Assembly (NCBI GenBank): GCA_040383605.1
Contig: JBEIDF010000094.1
Location: 1 to 12,761, forward strand
Direction: 5' to 3'
DNA length: 12,761 nt
Source: M3007 sp040383605
Lineage (GTDB): Bacteria; Bacteroidota; Bacteroidia; Chitinophagales; Saprospiraceae
This document shows, piece by piece, positions 7,024 through 12,761 of the stretch; position 1 is the first letter of the stretch, and every line of letters starts with the position of its first letter. Below the pieces are notes generated by a model. The model made no database searches and was not told where the DNA came from. It worked only from the letters and a program-made list of their open reading frames with translations. The position numbers and the translations under genes are program-made.

Positions 7024-8084
7024 TGATCGCCCGGAAAGGCCTCGAGAATTTCCCGGATACGCTCCGGCTGCGTGTCGGTGATGAATATCTGCCCGAATTG
7101 CCGCTCAATCAACAAGCCCACCAGTTGCCGCACCCGGCGGCTGTCCAGTTTGTCGAAAATATCGTCCAATAGAAACAAAGGCGCGATTTGTTTTTCCCGG
7201 CGCAGGATGTCGTATTGCGCGAGCCGCATTGACAACAGAAAGGATTTCATTTGCCCCTGGGAGGCGTATTTTTTCACAGCCAGCCCGTCGAGTTGCAACT
7301 CCAGGTCGTCGCGGTGCGGGCCGGCAGACGTACGCTGCAATGCCCGGTCTTTATCCAGATTCTCGCGCAGCAAAGCGGCCATATCCGCGCGATCCAAATC
7401 GGAACCATATTCCAGGGAGGCCGCCTCCCGGTCGCCGGAGATCGCGGCGTAATATTCCTGCAGCAGCGGTTGAAAATCCGCGACAAATGCGCGGCGGGCG
7501 GCATGCACCGGCGCGGCGGCGGCGGGCATTTGGCGGTCGTAGGCCTCGAGCAGCACCGGATCGAAGCGTCTCTCCTCGGCGAACGATTTAAGCAGGGCGT
7601 TGCGGCGGCGCAAGAGGTTGTTGTACAAAAGCAGGTTCCGAAGGTAATCGGGATCAATTTGCGACAGGCTCATATCCAGGAACCGGCGGCGCTCCTCGCT
7701 GCCCTCTTGTACCAACTCCGCATCGTCGGGCGCAATCATCACCACGGGAAACAGTCCGATAAAATCGGCGAGTTTGCTGACCGGCGCGCCATTGCGTTCG
7801 AATTCCTTTTGCCGGCCGGCGCCAAATTTTGCAACGACCTTTTGCCGCTCCTGATTTTGCTGAAAAATGCCCTCCAGGCGGAAAAAATCAGCGCCGATTT
7901 GCATCAGGTTGCGGTCGGGCAGGCTGCGGTGACTTTTACACAAACACAAAAAATGCACGGCGTCCAAAATATTGGTTTTTCCCATGCCGTTCAGTCCGGA
8001 AAAACAATTCAGGCGCGGCGAAAACTGCAGCCTGGCGGATGCGATATTTTTAAAATGGGCGATATGCAGGCTGTCCAGATACAA
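6969..8084 (-). CDS. recF: DNA replication and repair protein RecF
   Basis: SMC/ABC-type ATPase that binds gapped DNA and, with RecO and RecR, helps load RecA during single-strand gap repair. All the diagnostic parts are present in 371 residues: Walker A GLNGMGKTN (30-38), TSAGPHRDD (252-260), the ABC signature SQGQMKSFLLS (275-285), Walker B FLLDDIFDKLD (304-314), and the C-terminal ITDTQ (335-339). The start is a TTG codon at 8084-8082. It is the only sensible one, because the encoded MYLDSLHIAHFKN matches the usual RecF N-terminus and an in-frame stop lies at 8139-8141 with no ATG in between. A TACATTTG box ends 7 bases before it. The 3' end overlaps the methyltransferase gene by 55 bases, tail-to-tail. 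There is no dnaA-dnaN-gyrB context, so recF stands alone here. Confidence 0.95.
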   Translation of the reverse strand: MYLDSLHIAHFKNIASARLQFSPRLNCFSGLNGMGKTNILDAVHFLCLCKSHRSLPDRNLMQIGADFFRLEGIFQQNQERQKVVAKFGAGRQKEFERNGAPVSKLADFIGLFPVVMIAPDDAELVQEGSEERRRFLDMSLSQIDPDYLRNLLLYNNLLRRRNALLKSFAEERRFDPVLLEAYDRQMPAAAAPVHAARRAFVADFQPLLQEYYAAISGDREAASLEYGSDLDRADMAALLRENLDKDRALQRTSAGPHRDDLELQLDGLAVKKYASQGQMKSFLLSMRLAQYDILRREKQIAPLFLLDDIFDKLDSRRVRQLVGLLIERQFGQIFITDTQPERIREILEAFPGDHQLFEVSEGAVRLSSSAM

Positions 8085-8091
8085 AACGCAA

Positions 8092-8099
8092 CAAATGTA
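8092..8099 (-). promoter_or_regulatory. -7 box immediately upstream of the recF TTG start
   Basis: TACATTTG on the minus strand matches TAnnTTTG exactly and ends 7 bases before the TTG at 8084. Transcripts from Bacteroidota promoters usually start about 6-7 bases past this box, so the recF mRNA would be leaderless or nearly so. No TTG or TTTG lies 17-23 bases upstream, which weakens the call. Confidence 0.4.
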
Positions 8100-8162
8100 G
8101 GGGCTTCGCGCGATTTTTTTCTCCTGGTCGCGGTTGTGCTAAAAAAAGCGTATTTTATTTGA

Positions 8163-8205
8163 CCGTCGGGTCGGATATTTGCAGGCCGAGACGACGGCGT
8201 TTTTT
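8163..8205 (+). terminator. Terminator-like hairpin in front of the lipoprotein gene
   Basis: CCGTCG (8163-8168) pairs with CGACGG (8192-8197) and TCGG (8171-8174) with CCGA (8186-8189), around a 2x2 internal loop and an 11-base loop. A T6 run follows at 8200-8205. This has the form of a rightward intrinsic terminator. The nearest + strand gene upstream ends at 7023, so it could stop antisense transcription running through recF, or act as an attenuator in the leader of the lipoprotein gene, which starts 20 bases later. Confidence 0.55.
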
Positions 8206-8225
8206 CTCCTAATTGCTATCAAAAT

Positions 8226-9101
8226 ATGAATCAATACACCCTTGCGGGCTTCAGCCTCCTCCTTTTCCTTGTCGCCTGCGCCCCGCCCGTAAAAACCATC
8301 CCGCGCAAGGTACAGACCGGACTGGATTCCACCACGTACGTTGGCGTAGTCGGCCTGGACGATGAGGCGCCCAATTTCAACCGCGCGCGGCCGATCGCCC
8401 GGATCAAGGTAAAAGACCGCGGCTGGTCCATAGATTGCCTGTACCCGGAGGTGTTGCAGTTGGCCCGCGAAAAAGCGATGAACCTCGGCGGCAACCTGCT
8501 GCTGATCACCGAGCACCGCAAGCCGGAAAACGACCGCTCGCGCTGCGACCGCATCGAAGCGGAGGTGTACCGGATGAAGGATTTGCGCGGCATGGAGGCA
8601 GCAATATTCTGGCATCCGGATCGGCGTTTGGGAGAGGCCGACTTGCGCGGGCGCGGGGGCGAGGCGTTTCCGCCTGTGGTCTGCCATATCCGGCATCGCC
8701 TGTTGGGCGATTTTTACAATTCGATTCAGGTGCGCACCCTCACCACCTTCCTGAGCGACAGCACGGGCCGGGCGGATGCAGGGAACCGCGCATGGGATTT
8801 GCGGCGCGCGCAGCTGCATTTTGACCTGGCGGAAATCCAATCGCGGCTTTTTAAAGAAAAGATGGCGGCCCTGGCGCCCAATTTAGCGGAGATGACCAAA
8901 CAGGCCAAGCCTTTAATTGCTGCCGCGCAACAGGCCTACGGGCAACAGGCCGAGGCGCTGGACCTGGCGCTGCAAGGCAGCGCAAACCCGGTACAGGTAT
9001 TGGACGCCTGGGAGGCCGATGCGCGCCGCACATTGGCCGGATTGCAACATCTGGCGGGGGATCAGATCGTGCGCCTCAAACCGCCGAAAAAACGATCCTG
9101 A
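8226..9101 (+). CDS. Lipoprotein with a degenerate DUF922-like protease motif
   Basis: A 291-residue lipoprotein: a short hydrophobic leader ends in the lipobox LVAC with Cys18, so it is probably acylated and membrane-anchored facing the periplasm. Region 1 (about 35-118) has YVGVVGLDDE, then LAREKAMNLGGNLLLITEH and two Cys (71 and 107) that could form a disulfide, a pattern reminiscent of RcsF/DUF4156-type lipoprotein domains. Region 2 (about 150-215) contains LRRAQLHFDLAEIQSR (192-207), resembling the HEQ-HFDIAE segment of DUF922-type secreted metalloproteases. Here the first His and the Glu are Arg194 and Ala195, and only His198 remains, so zinc proteolysis looks lost. The C-terminus is helical and ends Lys/Arg-rich. 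These family links come from pattern recognition, not alignment. A terminator-like hairpin precedes it, and its stop is 3 bases from that of hutH. Confidence 0.85.
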   Translation: MNQYTLAGFSLLLFLVACAPPVKTIPRKVQTGLDSTTYVGVVGLDDEAPNFNRARPIARIKVKDRGWSIDCLYPEVLQLAREKAMNLGGNLLLITEHRKPENDRSRCDRIEAEVYRMKDLRGMEAAIFWHPDRRLGEADLRGRGGEAFPPVVCHIRHRLLGDFYNSIQVRTLTTFLSDSTGRADAGNRAWDLRRAQLHFDLAEIQSRLFKEKMAALAPNLAEMTKQAKPLIAAAQQAYGQQAEALDLALQGSANPVQVLDAWEADARRTLAGLQHLAGDQIVRLKPPKKRS

Positions 9102-9104
9102 CCG

Positions 9105-10577
9105 TCATTTTCTCAAAAATAAAATCGTTTTTTCGATATCCTCGCTCAAGACCCGATCACGCGTCAGGCGCGGAACCGTTTGGCGGTAGTCGGCCACGAT
9201 GGCCTCGATCTTTTCCGCAGATCGCAAGGGCCGCCGATATTCCAGCGCCTGGGCAGCCACCATGAACTCGATGGCTAGCAGGCGTTCGAGGTTGAGCACC
9301 ACCCGGCGGGCCTTGGTGGCGGCGTTGGCGGCCATCGAGACGTGGTCTTCCTGTCCGTTGCAGCTCACGATACTGTCTGCTGAAGCCGGCATGCAGAGGC
9401 CCTTGTTCTGGCTGGCGATGGCCGCCGCAGTATATTGCGCGATCATCATCCCCGAATGCAGGCCCGGATCATCGGTGAGGAAAGCGGGTAGCCCGCGTTG
9501 CCCGCTGATGAGCTGGTATATCCGTCTTTCCGCGATACTGCCCAGTTCGGAAAGCGCGAGCGCGAGGTAATCTAGGGGCAGCGCGAGCGGTTGCGCGTGG
9601 AAATTTCCGCCTGACAGGATCAGGTCAGCCTCCGGAAATACATTCGGATTGTCCGTCACGCTGTTGATTTCCGTTGTCAGCATCTGCGCGATATGATCCA
9701 GGGCATCGTAGCTGGCGCCATGGACTTGCGGCACGCAGCGGAAGGCATAAGGATCCTGCACGCTGGTTTTTTCCGCGGCGCTGATGGCGCTTCCCGCCAG
9801 CCAGCCTTCGATGCGCGCCGCCACGGCTACCTGTCCGCGGTGGGGTCGGATCGCGTGGATATGGCGGTTGAGGGGCGACAAGCGGCAGTTGAAGGCATCA
9901 TAACCGATGGCGGCGTTGAGGTCGGCTTGAGCGGCCAGTTTGCGCGCCTGCAGCATACACCAGACAGCATACGCGGCGGAAAATTGCGTGCCGTTGAGCA
10001 GCGCGAGCGCCTCCTTCGCCTGAAACGTCAGGGGCGTCCAGCCGCGGACTTTCAGGGCCACATCCGCGCGCTGCCGGCGGCCGTCCTCCCAGACCTCTCC
10101 CAGTCCGATCAGCGGCAGACTCAGGTGCGCGAGCGGGGCCAGGTCGCCGGAAGCGCCCAAAGAGCCCAATTCGTACACCACCGGGTACAATCCGGCGTTG
10201 TAAAAATCAATCAGCCGATCCACCACCGATTCGCGCACGGCGGAATAGCCGTACGAAAGACTCTGGATCTTGAGGAGCAGCATCAGTCGGACGATTTCCG
10301 GCGGAACCGGATCCCCTGTGCCGGCGGCGTGCGACACGACCAGGTTGTACTGCAATTGCTCGATATCCTCCGGGGATACAGATACGTTGCAGAGGGAGCC
10401 AAAACCCGTGTTGATACCGTAATATAAGGTGTCCCCCGGTTCGATTTTCCGCTCCAGGTACTCCCGGCAGCGTCGAATGGCCTGCCGAGCCTCCTCGGAG
10501 AGCGCAAGCGGCGCACCGGATTCGAGGATATTGGATACGGTGTCTAGCGTAAGCGGTGCGGTGCTGATGTAGTGCAT
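9105..10577 (-). CDS. hutH: Histidine ammonia-lyase (histidase)
   Basis: Non-oxidative deamination of L-His to trans-urocanate, first step of histidine degradation, using the MIO cofactor made autocatalytically from Ala-Ser-Gly. Seen here: YYGINTGFG (52-60) with catalytic Tyr53; LVVSHAAGTGDP with His83, the SH loop typical of His rather than Tyr/Phe lyases; GSLGASGDLAPLAH with the MIO triad 142-144; LLNGTQ (193-198); QDPYAFRCVPQVHG (274-287); and GQEDHVSM with Glu410. At 490 residues it is slightly shorter than the usual 500-510. The ATG at 10577 sits 20 bases past the promoter box. No hutU, hutI or hutG is in the window, so the rest of the pathway must lie elsewhere or be absent. A 3-base gap to the convergent lipoprotein gene leaves no room for a terminator between them. 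Confidence 0.94.
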   Translation of the reverse strand: MHYISTAPLTLDTVSNILESGAPLALSEEARQAIRRCREYLERKIEPGDTLYYGINTGFGSLCNVSVSPEDIEQLQYNLVVSHAAGTGDPVPPEIVRLMLLLKIQSLSYGYSAVRESVVDRLIDFYNAGLYPVVYELGSLGASGDLAPLAHLSLPLIGLGEVWEDGRRQRADVALKVRGWTPLTFQAKEALALLNGTQFSAAYAVWCMLQARKLAAQADLNAAIGYDAFNCRLSPLNRHIHAIRPHRGQVAVAARIEGWLAGSAISAAEKTSVQDPYAFRCVPQVHGASYDALDHIAQMLTTEINSVTDNPNVFPEADLILSGGNFHAQPLALPLDYLALALSELGSIAERRIYQLISGQRGLPAFLTDDPGLHSGMMIAQYTAAAIASQNKGLCMPASADSIVSCNGQEDHVSMAANAATKARRVVLNLERLLAIEFMVAAQALEYRRPLRSAEKIEAIVADYRQTVPRLTRDRVLSEDIEKTILFLRK

Positions 10578-10593
10578 AATGTGCTATTGCGGG

Positions 10594-10615
10594 GCGCAAA
10601 GGTACGCCTTTGCGC
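10594..10615. repeat. Perfect palindrome embedded in the hutH promoter
   Basis: GCGCAAAGG (10594-10602) and CCTTTGCGC (10607-10615) are exact inverted copies around TACG. The left arm contains most of the hutH -7 box and reaches toward the expected transcription start near 10590. A bound repressor would block initiation directly, so an operator is plausible. An incidental symmetry of the TAnnTTTGCGC promoter sequence is the alternative. Confidence 0.6.
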
Positions 10616-10625
10616 GGTAATTCAA
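10597..10625 (-). promoter_or_regulatory. hutH promoter, Bacteroidota type
   Basis: On the minus strand TACCTTTG (10597-10604) is an exact TAnnTTTG match, with a TTG (10623-10625) 18 bases upstream. The -7 box is followed by CGCCCC, much like the TATCTTTGCGCCC sequence at 11440. The expected leader is about 13 bases. Confidence 0.65.
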
Positions 10626-10650
10626 GTAATCGGACCGCTTTGCCCGCCCG

Positions 10651-10696
10651 ACGCGCGGAGGCCTCGCCTGCGTGCGGCGAACACCCGTCTGCGCGT
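10651..10696. other. Nested GC-rich hairpin, possible small RNA or leader structure
   Basis: The outer stem pairs 10651-10659 with 10688-10696 (9 pairs, one G-T wobble). Inside it TCGCC (10664-10668) pairs with GGCGA (10676-10680). A T6 run lies 16 bases further on at 10713-10718. It stands out as a GC-rich island in AT-rich DNA. No promoter is clearly positioned for a transcript, so this is only a candidate. Confidence 0.25.
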
Positions 10697-10803
10697 TAAA
10701 CCAAGGTTAATGTTTTTTCTGAAAAAGAGGCCACCCAACATCGCATGAAACTGAATTACAAATAGTTAATTTTTATTTGGCAAATTTTTTTAAGAAAAAA
10801 AAG

Positions 10804-10828
10804 AAAAAACCGCCGGCAATTCCCGGCG
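10804..10828 (-). terminator. Leftward terminator-like hairpin
   Basis: CGCCGG (10811-10816) pairs with CCGGCG (10823-10828) around a 6-base loop. On the minus strand a T6 run (10809-10804) follows after one base, then more T-rich sequence. This looks like an intrinsic terminator for leftward transcription, yet no minus-strand gene lies to its right in the window. It may protect hutH from antisense transcription out of the skp region, or be a chance product of the A-tract next to a GC palindrome. Confidence 0.4.
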
Positions 10829-10857
10829 CAATCACACGAAAAAGCTTAAAAATCCCC

Positions 10858-10865
10858 TAATTTTG
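10858..10865 (+). promoter_or_regulatory. Candidate -7 box for skp1
   Basis: TAATTTTG matches TAnnTTTG exactly, 37 bases before the skp1 ATG. No TTG is found at -33, but the A/T-tract DNA upstream could compensate. Confidence 0.45.
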
Positions 10866-10902
10866 ACCCTGAAAAAGGTTTTAAAATTTAAACATTCGCA
10901 TT

Positions 10903-11415
10903 ATGATGAAGAAAAGCCTGCTGACCATCGCTTTTGCCTGCCTGAGTCTGGCACTCGCTACTGCCCAACGCATCGCCTACGTGGACGTCAATGACATCCT
11001 CGAAAGCCTGCCCGAGTACCAAAAGGCCCAGGAGCAACTCGACAAAATCGCCACCCAGTGGCGTCAGGAAATCGCGGTGGAGCAAGATAAAATCAAGGGT
11101 ATGTACAGCAAATACCAGGCTGAACAAGTGCTCCTTAGCGAGGAAATGAAGAAACAGCGCGAGGAGGAAATCATGAACAAGGAAAAGGAAGTGCGCGAAC
11201 TCCAACGCCAAAAATTCGGCCCGGAAGGCGCTTTATTTAAAAAGCGCGAGGAACTCGTGCGCCCGGTGCAAGAACGGGTGTTCAACGCCATCCAAAAATA
11301 TGCGGAGGACCGCGGCTATGAATTTATTTTTGAAAAAGGCAGCGCCTCCGGTATGTTGTACGCCGACAAACGCTACGACAAAACGGAAGACCTGAAAGCG
11401 CTGCTCAAAAAATAG
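10903..11415 (+). CDS. Skp/OmpH-family periplasmic chaperone, first copy
   Basis: Periplasmic holdase of the Skp (OmpH) family, which binds unfolded outer-membrane proteins on the way to the BAM complex. The 170-residue product has a signal peptide (Met-Met-Lys-Lys, hydrophobic core, cleavage after Ala-Thr-Ala21), leaving Gln22 as first residue. The mature chain begins RIAYVDVNDILESLPEY (23-39), the family's first strand and helix. A long charged helical region follows (about 40-125; EEMKKQREEEIMNKEKEVREL lies in its middle), forming the tentacles. The body closes with YEFIFEKGSASGMLYAD (139-155) and ends in LKALLKK. Two adjacent ATGs (10903, 10906) are possible starts. A second copy follows after 205 bases, as is common in Bacteroidota, where such pairs often sit between bamA and murI. 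Here bamA is absent upstream. Confidence 0.92.
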   Translation: MMKKSLLTIAFACLSLALATAQRIAYVDVNDILESLPEYQKAQEQLDKIATQWRQEIAVEQDKIKGMYSKYQAEQVLLSEEMKKQREEEIMNKEKEVRELQRQKFGPEGALFKKREELVRPVQERVFNAIQKYAEDRGYEFIFEKGSASGMLYADKRYDKTEDLKALLKK

Positions 11416-11439
11416 CCCGACGCACGCGCGCAAAAAATC

Positions 11440-11447
11440 TATCTTTG
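11440..11447 (+). promoter_or_regulatory. Candidate -7 box between the two skp genes
   Basis: TATCTTTG matches TAnnTTTG and continues GCGCCC, nearly the same as the hutH promoter sequence. The expected transcript start, 6-7 bases on, falls at about 11453, exactly where the large hairpin begins. No -33 element is visible. A related TACCTTTA lies on the far side of the hairpin (11525-11532). Confidence 0.45.
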
Positions 11448-11452
11448 CGCCC

Positions 11453-11525
11453 AACTATTTAGCAGCGTCGCAGTCCGGCGAAAAATGGATCTTTTTCGGC
11501 CGCAGACGCAATCTGCTAAATAGTT
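11453..11525 (+). repeat. 73-base hairpin between skp1 and skp2
   Basis: Perfect 13-base arms AACTATTTAGCAG (11453-11465) and CTGCTAAATAGTT (11513-11525) enclose further pairing: CGTC with GACG (11466-11469, 11505-11508), then CGGCGAAAAA (11476-11485) with its partner at 11492-11502, one base bulged, leaving a 6-base loop. That gives about 27 base pairs. No T-run follows, so a plain terminator is unlikely. It may be a 5' stability hairpin of the skp2 mRNA, a processing site that sets separate levels of the two chaperones, a small RNA, or a small mobile repeat. Confidence 0.7.
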
Positions 11526-11620
11526 ACCTTTACGCACTGCAAAAAACGCGCAAAAGACCACGCGCAGCCCGGCGCAAATCAACCAACGGGTACAGACAAA
11601 TCATTAACTTACGCACAGCA

Positions 11621-12130
11621 ATGAAGAAAACTTTCGTGTTGACCTTTGGCCTCCTGCTCAGCTGCACGCTGCTGGTTTCCGCCCAAAAATTTGGCTACAC
11701 CAACTCCGCAGTCCTGCTGTCTCAGCTGCCGGAAGTCAAACAAGCCGACAGCGACCTGAAGGCTTTTCAAACCCAACTGACCAAAAAAGGGCAGGAAATG
11801 GTGAAAGAACTCCAGGAAAAAGCAGAGTCGCTCCAACGCAAACAAGACCAGGGCACCATTTCGCCCAAAGACTATGAAACGCAAGCCGCCACCCTGCAGG
11901 CAGAGCAGGATTCGATCGGCAAATATGAACAGGAAGTGTACGCTAAAATGGCGGAAAAACGGGAGGAACTTTTCAAACCCATCCTGGATAGAGTCAACCA
12001 GGCCATGGTGGACGTCGCCAAAGAAAACGGCTACCAACTGGTCTTCGACACCAGCACCCAGATTCTCCTGTACGCCGACGAAACGCTGGACGTGACCGCG
12101 CTGGTCAAAGCCAAACTCGGTATCAAGTAA
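11621..12130 (+). CDS. Skp/OmpH-family periplasmic chaperone, second copy
   Basis: A second Skp/OmpH-type chaperone, 169 residues, clearly paralogous but divergent from the first. Signal peptide: Met-Lys-Lys, hydrophobic core, cleavage after Val-Ser-Ala21, mature start Gln-Lys-Phe-Gly-Tyr. The first strand and helix read KFGYTNSAVLLSQLPEV (23-39). The charged coiled-coil arm (about 40-120) is rich in Lys, Glu and Gln. The closing body shows YQLVFDTSTQILLYAD (138-153) followed by LDVTALVKAKLGIK. Cys15 in the leader does not form a good lipobox, and the Ala-Gln site is far better, so this is a soluble periplasmic protein. The stop is 31 bases before murI, so the two are probably co-transcribed. 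The hairpin region upstream may give it its own promoter. The copies could form homotrimers with different clients or mixed trimers; sequence alone does not say. Confidence 0.92.
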   Translation: MKKTFVLTFGLLLSCTLLVSAQKFGYTNSAVLLSQLPEVKQADSDLKAFQTQLTKKGQEMVKELQEKAESLQRKQDQGTISPKDYETQAATLQAEQDSIGKYEQEVYAKMAEKREELFKPILDRVNQAMVDVAKENGYQLVFDTSTQILLYADETLDVTALVKAKLGIK

Positions 12131-12161
12131 CCCCTGCTGCCTCGCAACGCATCAAAACAAC

Positions 12162-12761
12162 ATGACCCGGCAACAGCCTATTGGCATCTTCGACTCCGGC
12201 ATCGGCGGACTGACGGTCGCCAAGGCTGTTGCCGATCTGCTCCCCGAGGAACAAATCGTCTATTTCGGCGATACCGCCCACATGCCCTACGGGGATAAAA
12301 GTCCCGACAGCATCCGCTACTACTGCCTGCGGATCGCCAAATTCCTGCTGGAACAAAACTGCAAAATGATCGTGGTGGCCTGCAATACGGCCTCTTCCGT
12401 GGGCTACCGCCTGCTGCTCGATTTTTTTAAATCCGATCGCGTTCTCTTCGTCAATGTTGTAGATCCCCTCGTGGATGCCACCGTGCAGATGGGCTTCCAC
12501 AAAGTAGGCGTCATCGCCACCAAAGCCACCATCCAAAGCCGGGTTTATGAGATCAAACTGACCGAAAAGCAACCGGAACTGGAAGTCGCCTCCCTGGCCA
12601 CGCCCCTGCTGGCGCCTATGATCGAATCCGGCTATTTTCACGATAAAATCAGCCGCACCGTCCTCGAAAACTACCTCGAAGCCCCGGAGTTGCAAAACAT
12701 CGAAGCGCTCTTGCTGGCTTGCACCCACTATCCGCTGATCCGCGAAGATATCCAGCAACTC
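12162..12761 (+). CDS. murI: Glutamate racemase (partial, 3' end beyond the window)
   Basis: Interconverts L- and D-glutamate without a cofactor, supplying D-Glu for the peptidoglycan stem peptide; cytoplasmic. Two hundred codons are present from the ATG at 12162; the family is about 260-280 residues, so roughly the last quarter is missing. Motifs: IFDSGIGGLTV (9-19) with Asp11 and Ser12; FGDTAHMPYGDKS (35-47) with Pro42-Tyr43-Gly44; ACNTAS (73-78) with catalytic Cys74; NVVDPLV (98-104); and ACTHYPL (186-192) with the second catalytic Cys187 and His189. All active-site residues expected in this part are intact. It follows skp2 by 31 bases with no terminator between, which fits the envelope gene cluster commonly seen in Bacteroidota. 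Confidence 0.95.
   Translation, partial: MTRQQPIGIFDSGIGGLTVAKAVADLLPEEQIVYFGDTAHMPYGDKSPDSIRYYCLRIAKFLLEQNCKMIVVACNTASSVGYRLLLDFFKSDRVLFVNVVDPLVDATVQMGFHKVGVIATKATIQSRVYEIKLTEKQPELEVASLATPLLAPMIESGYFHDKISRTVLENYLEAPELQNIEALLLACTHYPLIREDIQQL

Larger units (their letters stand above)
10578..10902. other. Divergent intergenic region between hutH and skp1
   Basis: A 325-base gap without a gene. From left to right it holds the hutH promoter with its palindrome, a GC-rich structured stretch (10651-10696), a T6 run at 10713-10718, an A/T-tract zone (10757-10809) likely to be bent or to serve as an UP-like element, a GC hairpin (10811-10828), and a -7 box for skp1. No reading frame here looks protein-coding. 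Confidence 0.6.

Noticed and set aside
7251..8162. A 303-codon + strand frame opposite recF
   Set aside because: Antisense shadow; recF carries all ABC-ATPase motifs on the other strand.
9693..10427. A 244-codon + strand frame opposite hutH
   Set aside because: Antisense shadow of a gene with a complete MIO active site; the product shows no family features.
11621..11683. Skp2 as a lipoprotein through Cys15
   Set aside because: The residues before Cys15 (LLS) fit a lipobox poorly, and a good Ser-Ala/Gln signal peptidase I site follows at residue 21.
12123..12758. A 211-codon minus-strand frame opposite murI
   Set aside because: Antisense to a glutamate racemase with both catalytic cysteines present.
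1..12761. tRNA or rRNA genes, CRISPR repeats, insertion sequences, toxin-antitoxin or defence genes
   Set aside because: No cloverleaf arms, spaced direct repeats, transposase motifs or defence domains were seen; the window is housekeeping genes throughout.

Overview
The window reads as ordinary core-genome sequence from a member of the Bacteroidota (Bacteroidetes) with GC-rich genes and AT-rich intergenic DNA. The evidence is the lack of Shine-Dalgarno sequences, several promoters of the TTTG-N19-TAnnTTTG type, three signal peptides cleaved just before a Gln, and two tandem Skp/OmpH chaperone genes followed by murI. A Saprospiria or Chitinophagia relative is my guess from the GC-rich coding; no marker gene here settles it. 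There is no phage, transposon, CRISPR array, tRNA or rRNA.

Layout. Positions 1-95 (-) hold the 5' end of a gene for an exported protein. A 392-base gap with two hairpins follows, then ilvE (branched-chain aminotransferase, -). ilvE is divergent from a + strand pair: an unrecognised 148-residue protein and fabD (malonyl-CoA:ACP transacylase). Next comes yqgE/algH (+). A GH36 alpha-galactosidase (-) lies tail-to-tail with yqgE and head-to-head with an RsmB-type rRNA cytosine methyltransferase (+). The methyltransferase 3' end overlaps the 3' end of recF (-) by 55 bases. After a terminator-like hairpin comes a lipoprotein gene (+) whose stop codon is 3 bases from that of hutH (histidine ammonia-lyase, -). 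A 325-base gap with a palindrome and hairpins leads to the envelope cluster skp1, skp2 and the 5' part of murI (+).

How the genes work together. Most are unlinked housekeeping functions: amino-acid metabolism (ilvE, hutH), fatty-acid initiation (fabD), rRNA modification, and recombination (recF). The clearest functional group is skp1-skp2-murI (outer-membrane protein chaperones plus D-glutamate supply for peptidoglycan), probably one transcription unit with an internal promoter and a 73-base hairpin between the two skp genes.

I did not find a convincing new multi-gene system. The best second looks are: the lipoprotein, which looks like a DUF922-type protease domain that has lost part of its HExxH motif; the hairpin between the skp genes, which starts about where a transcript from the adjacent promoter would start; the recF TTG start sitting directly behind a -7 box, with the 55-base overlap at its other end; a palindrome embedded in the hutH promoter; and the 148-residue protein, which might be a divergent HolD (psi) subunit.
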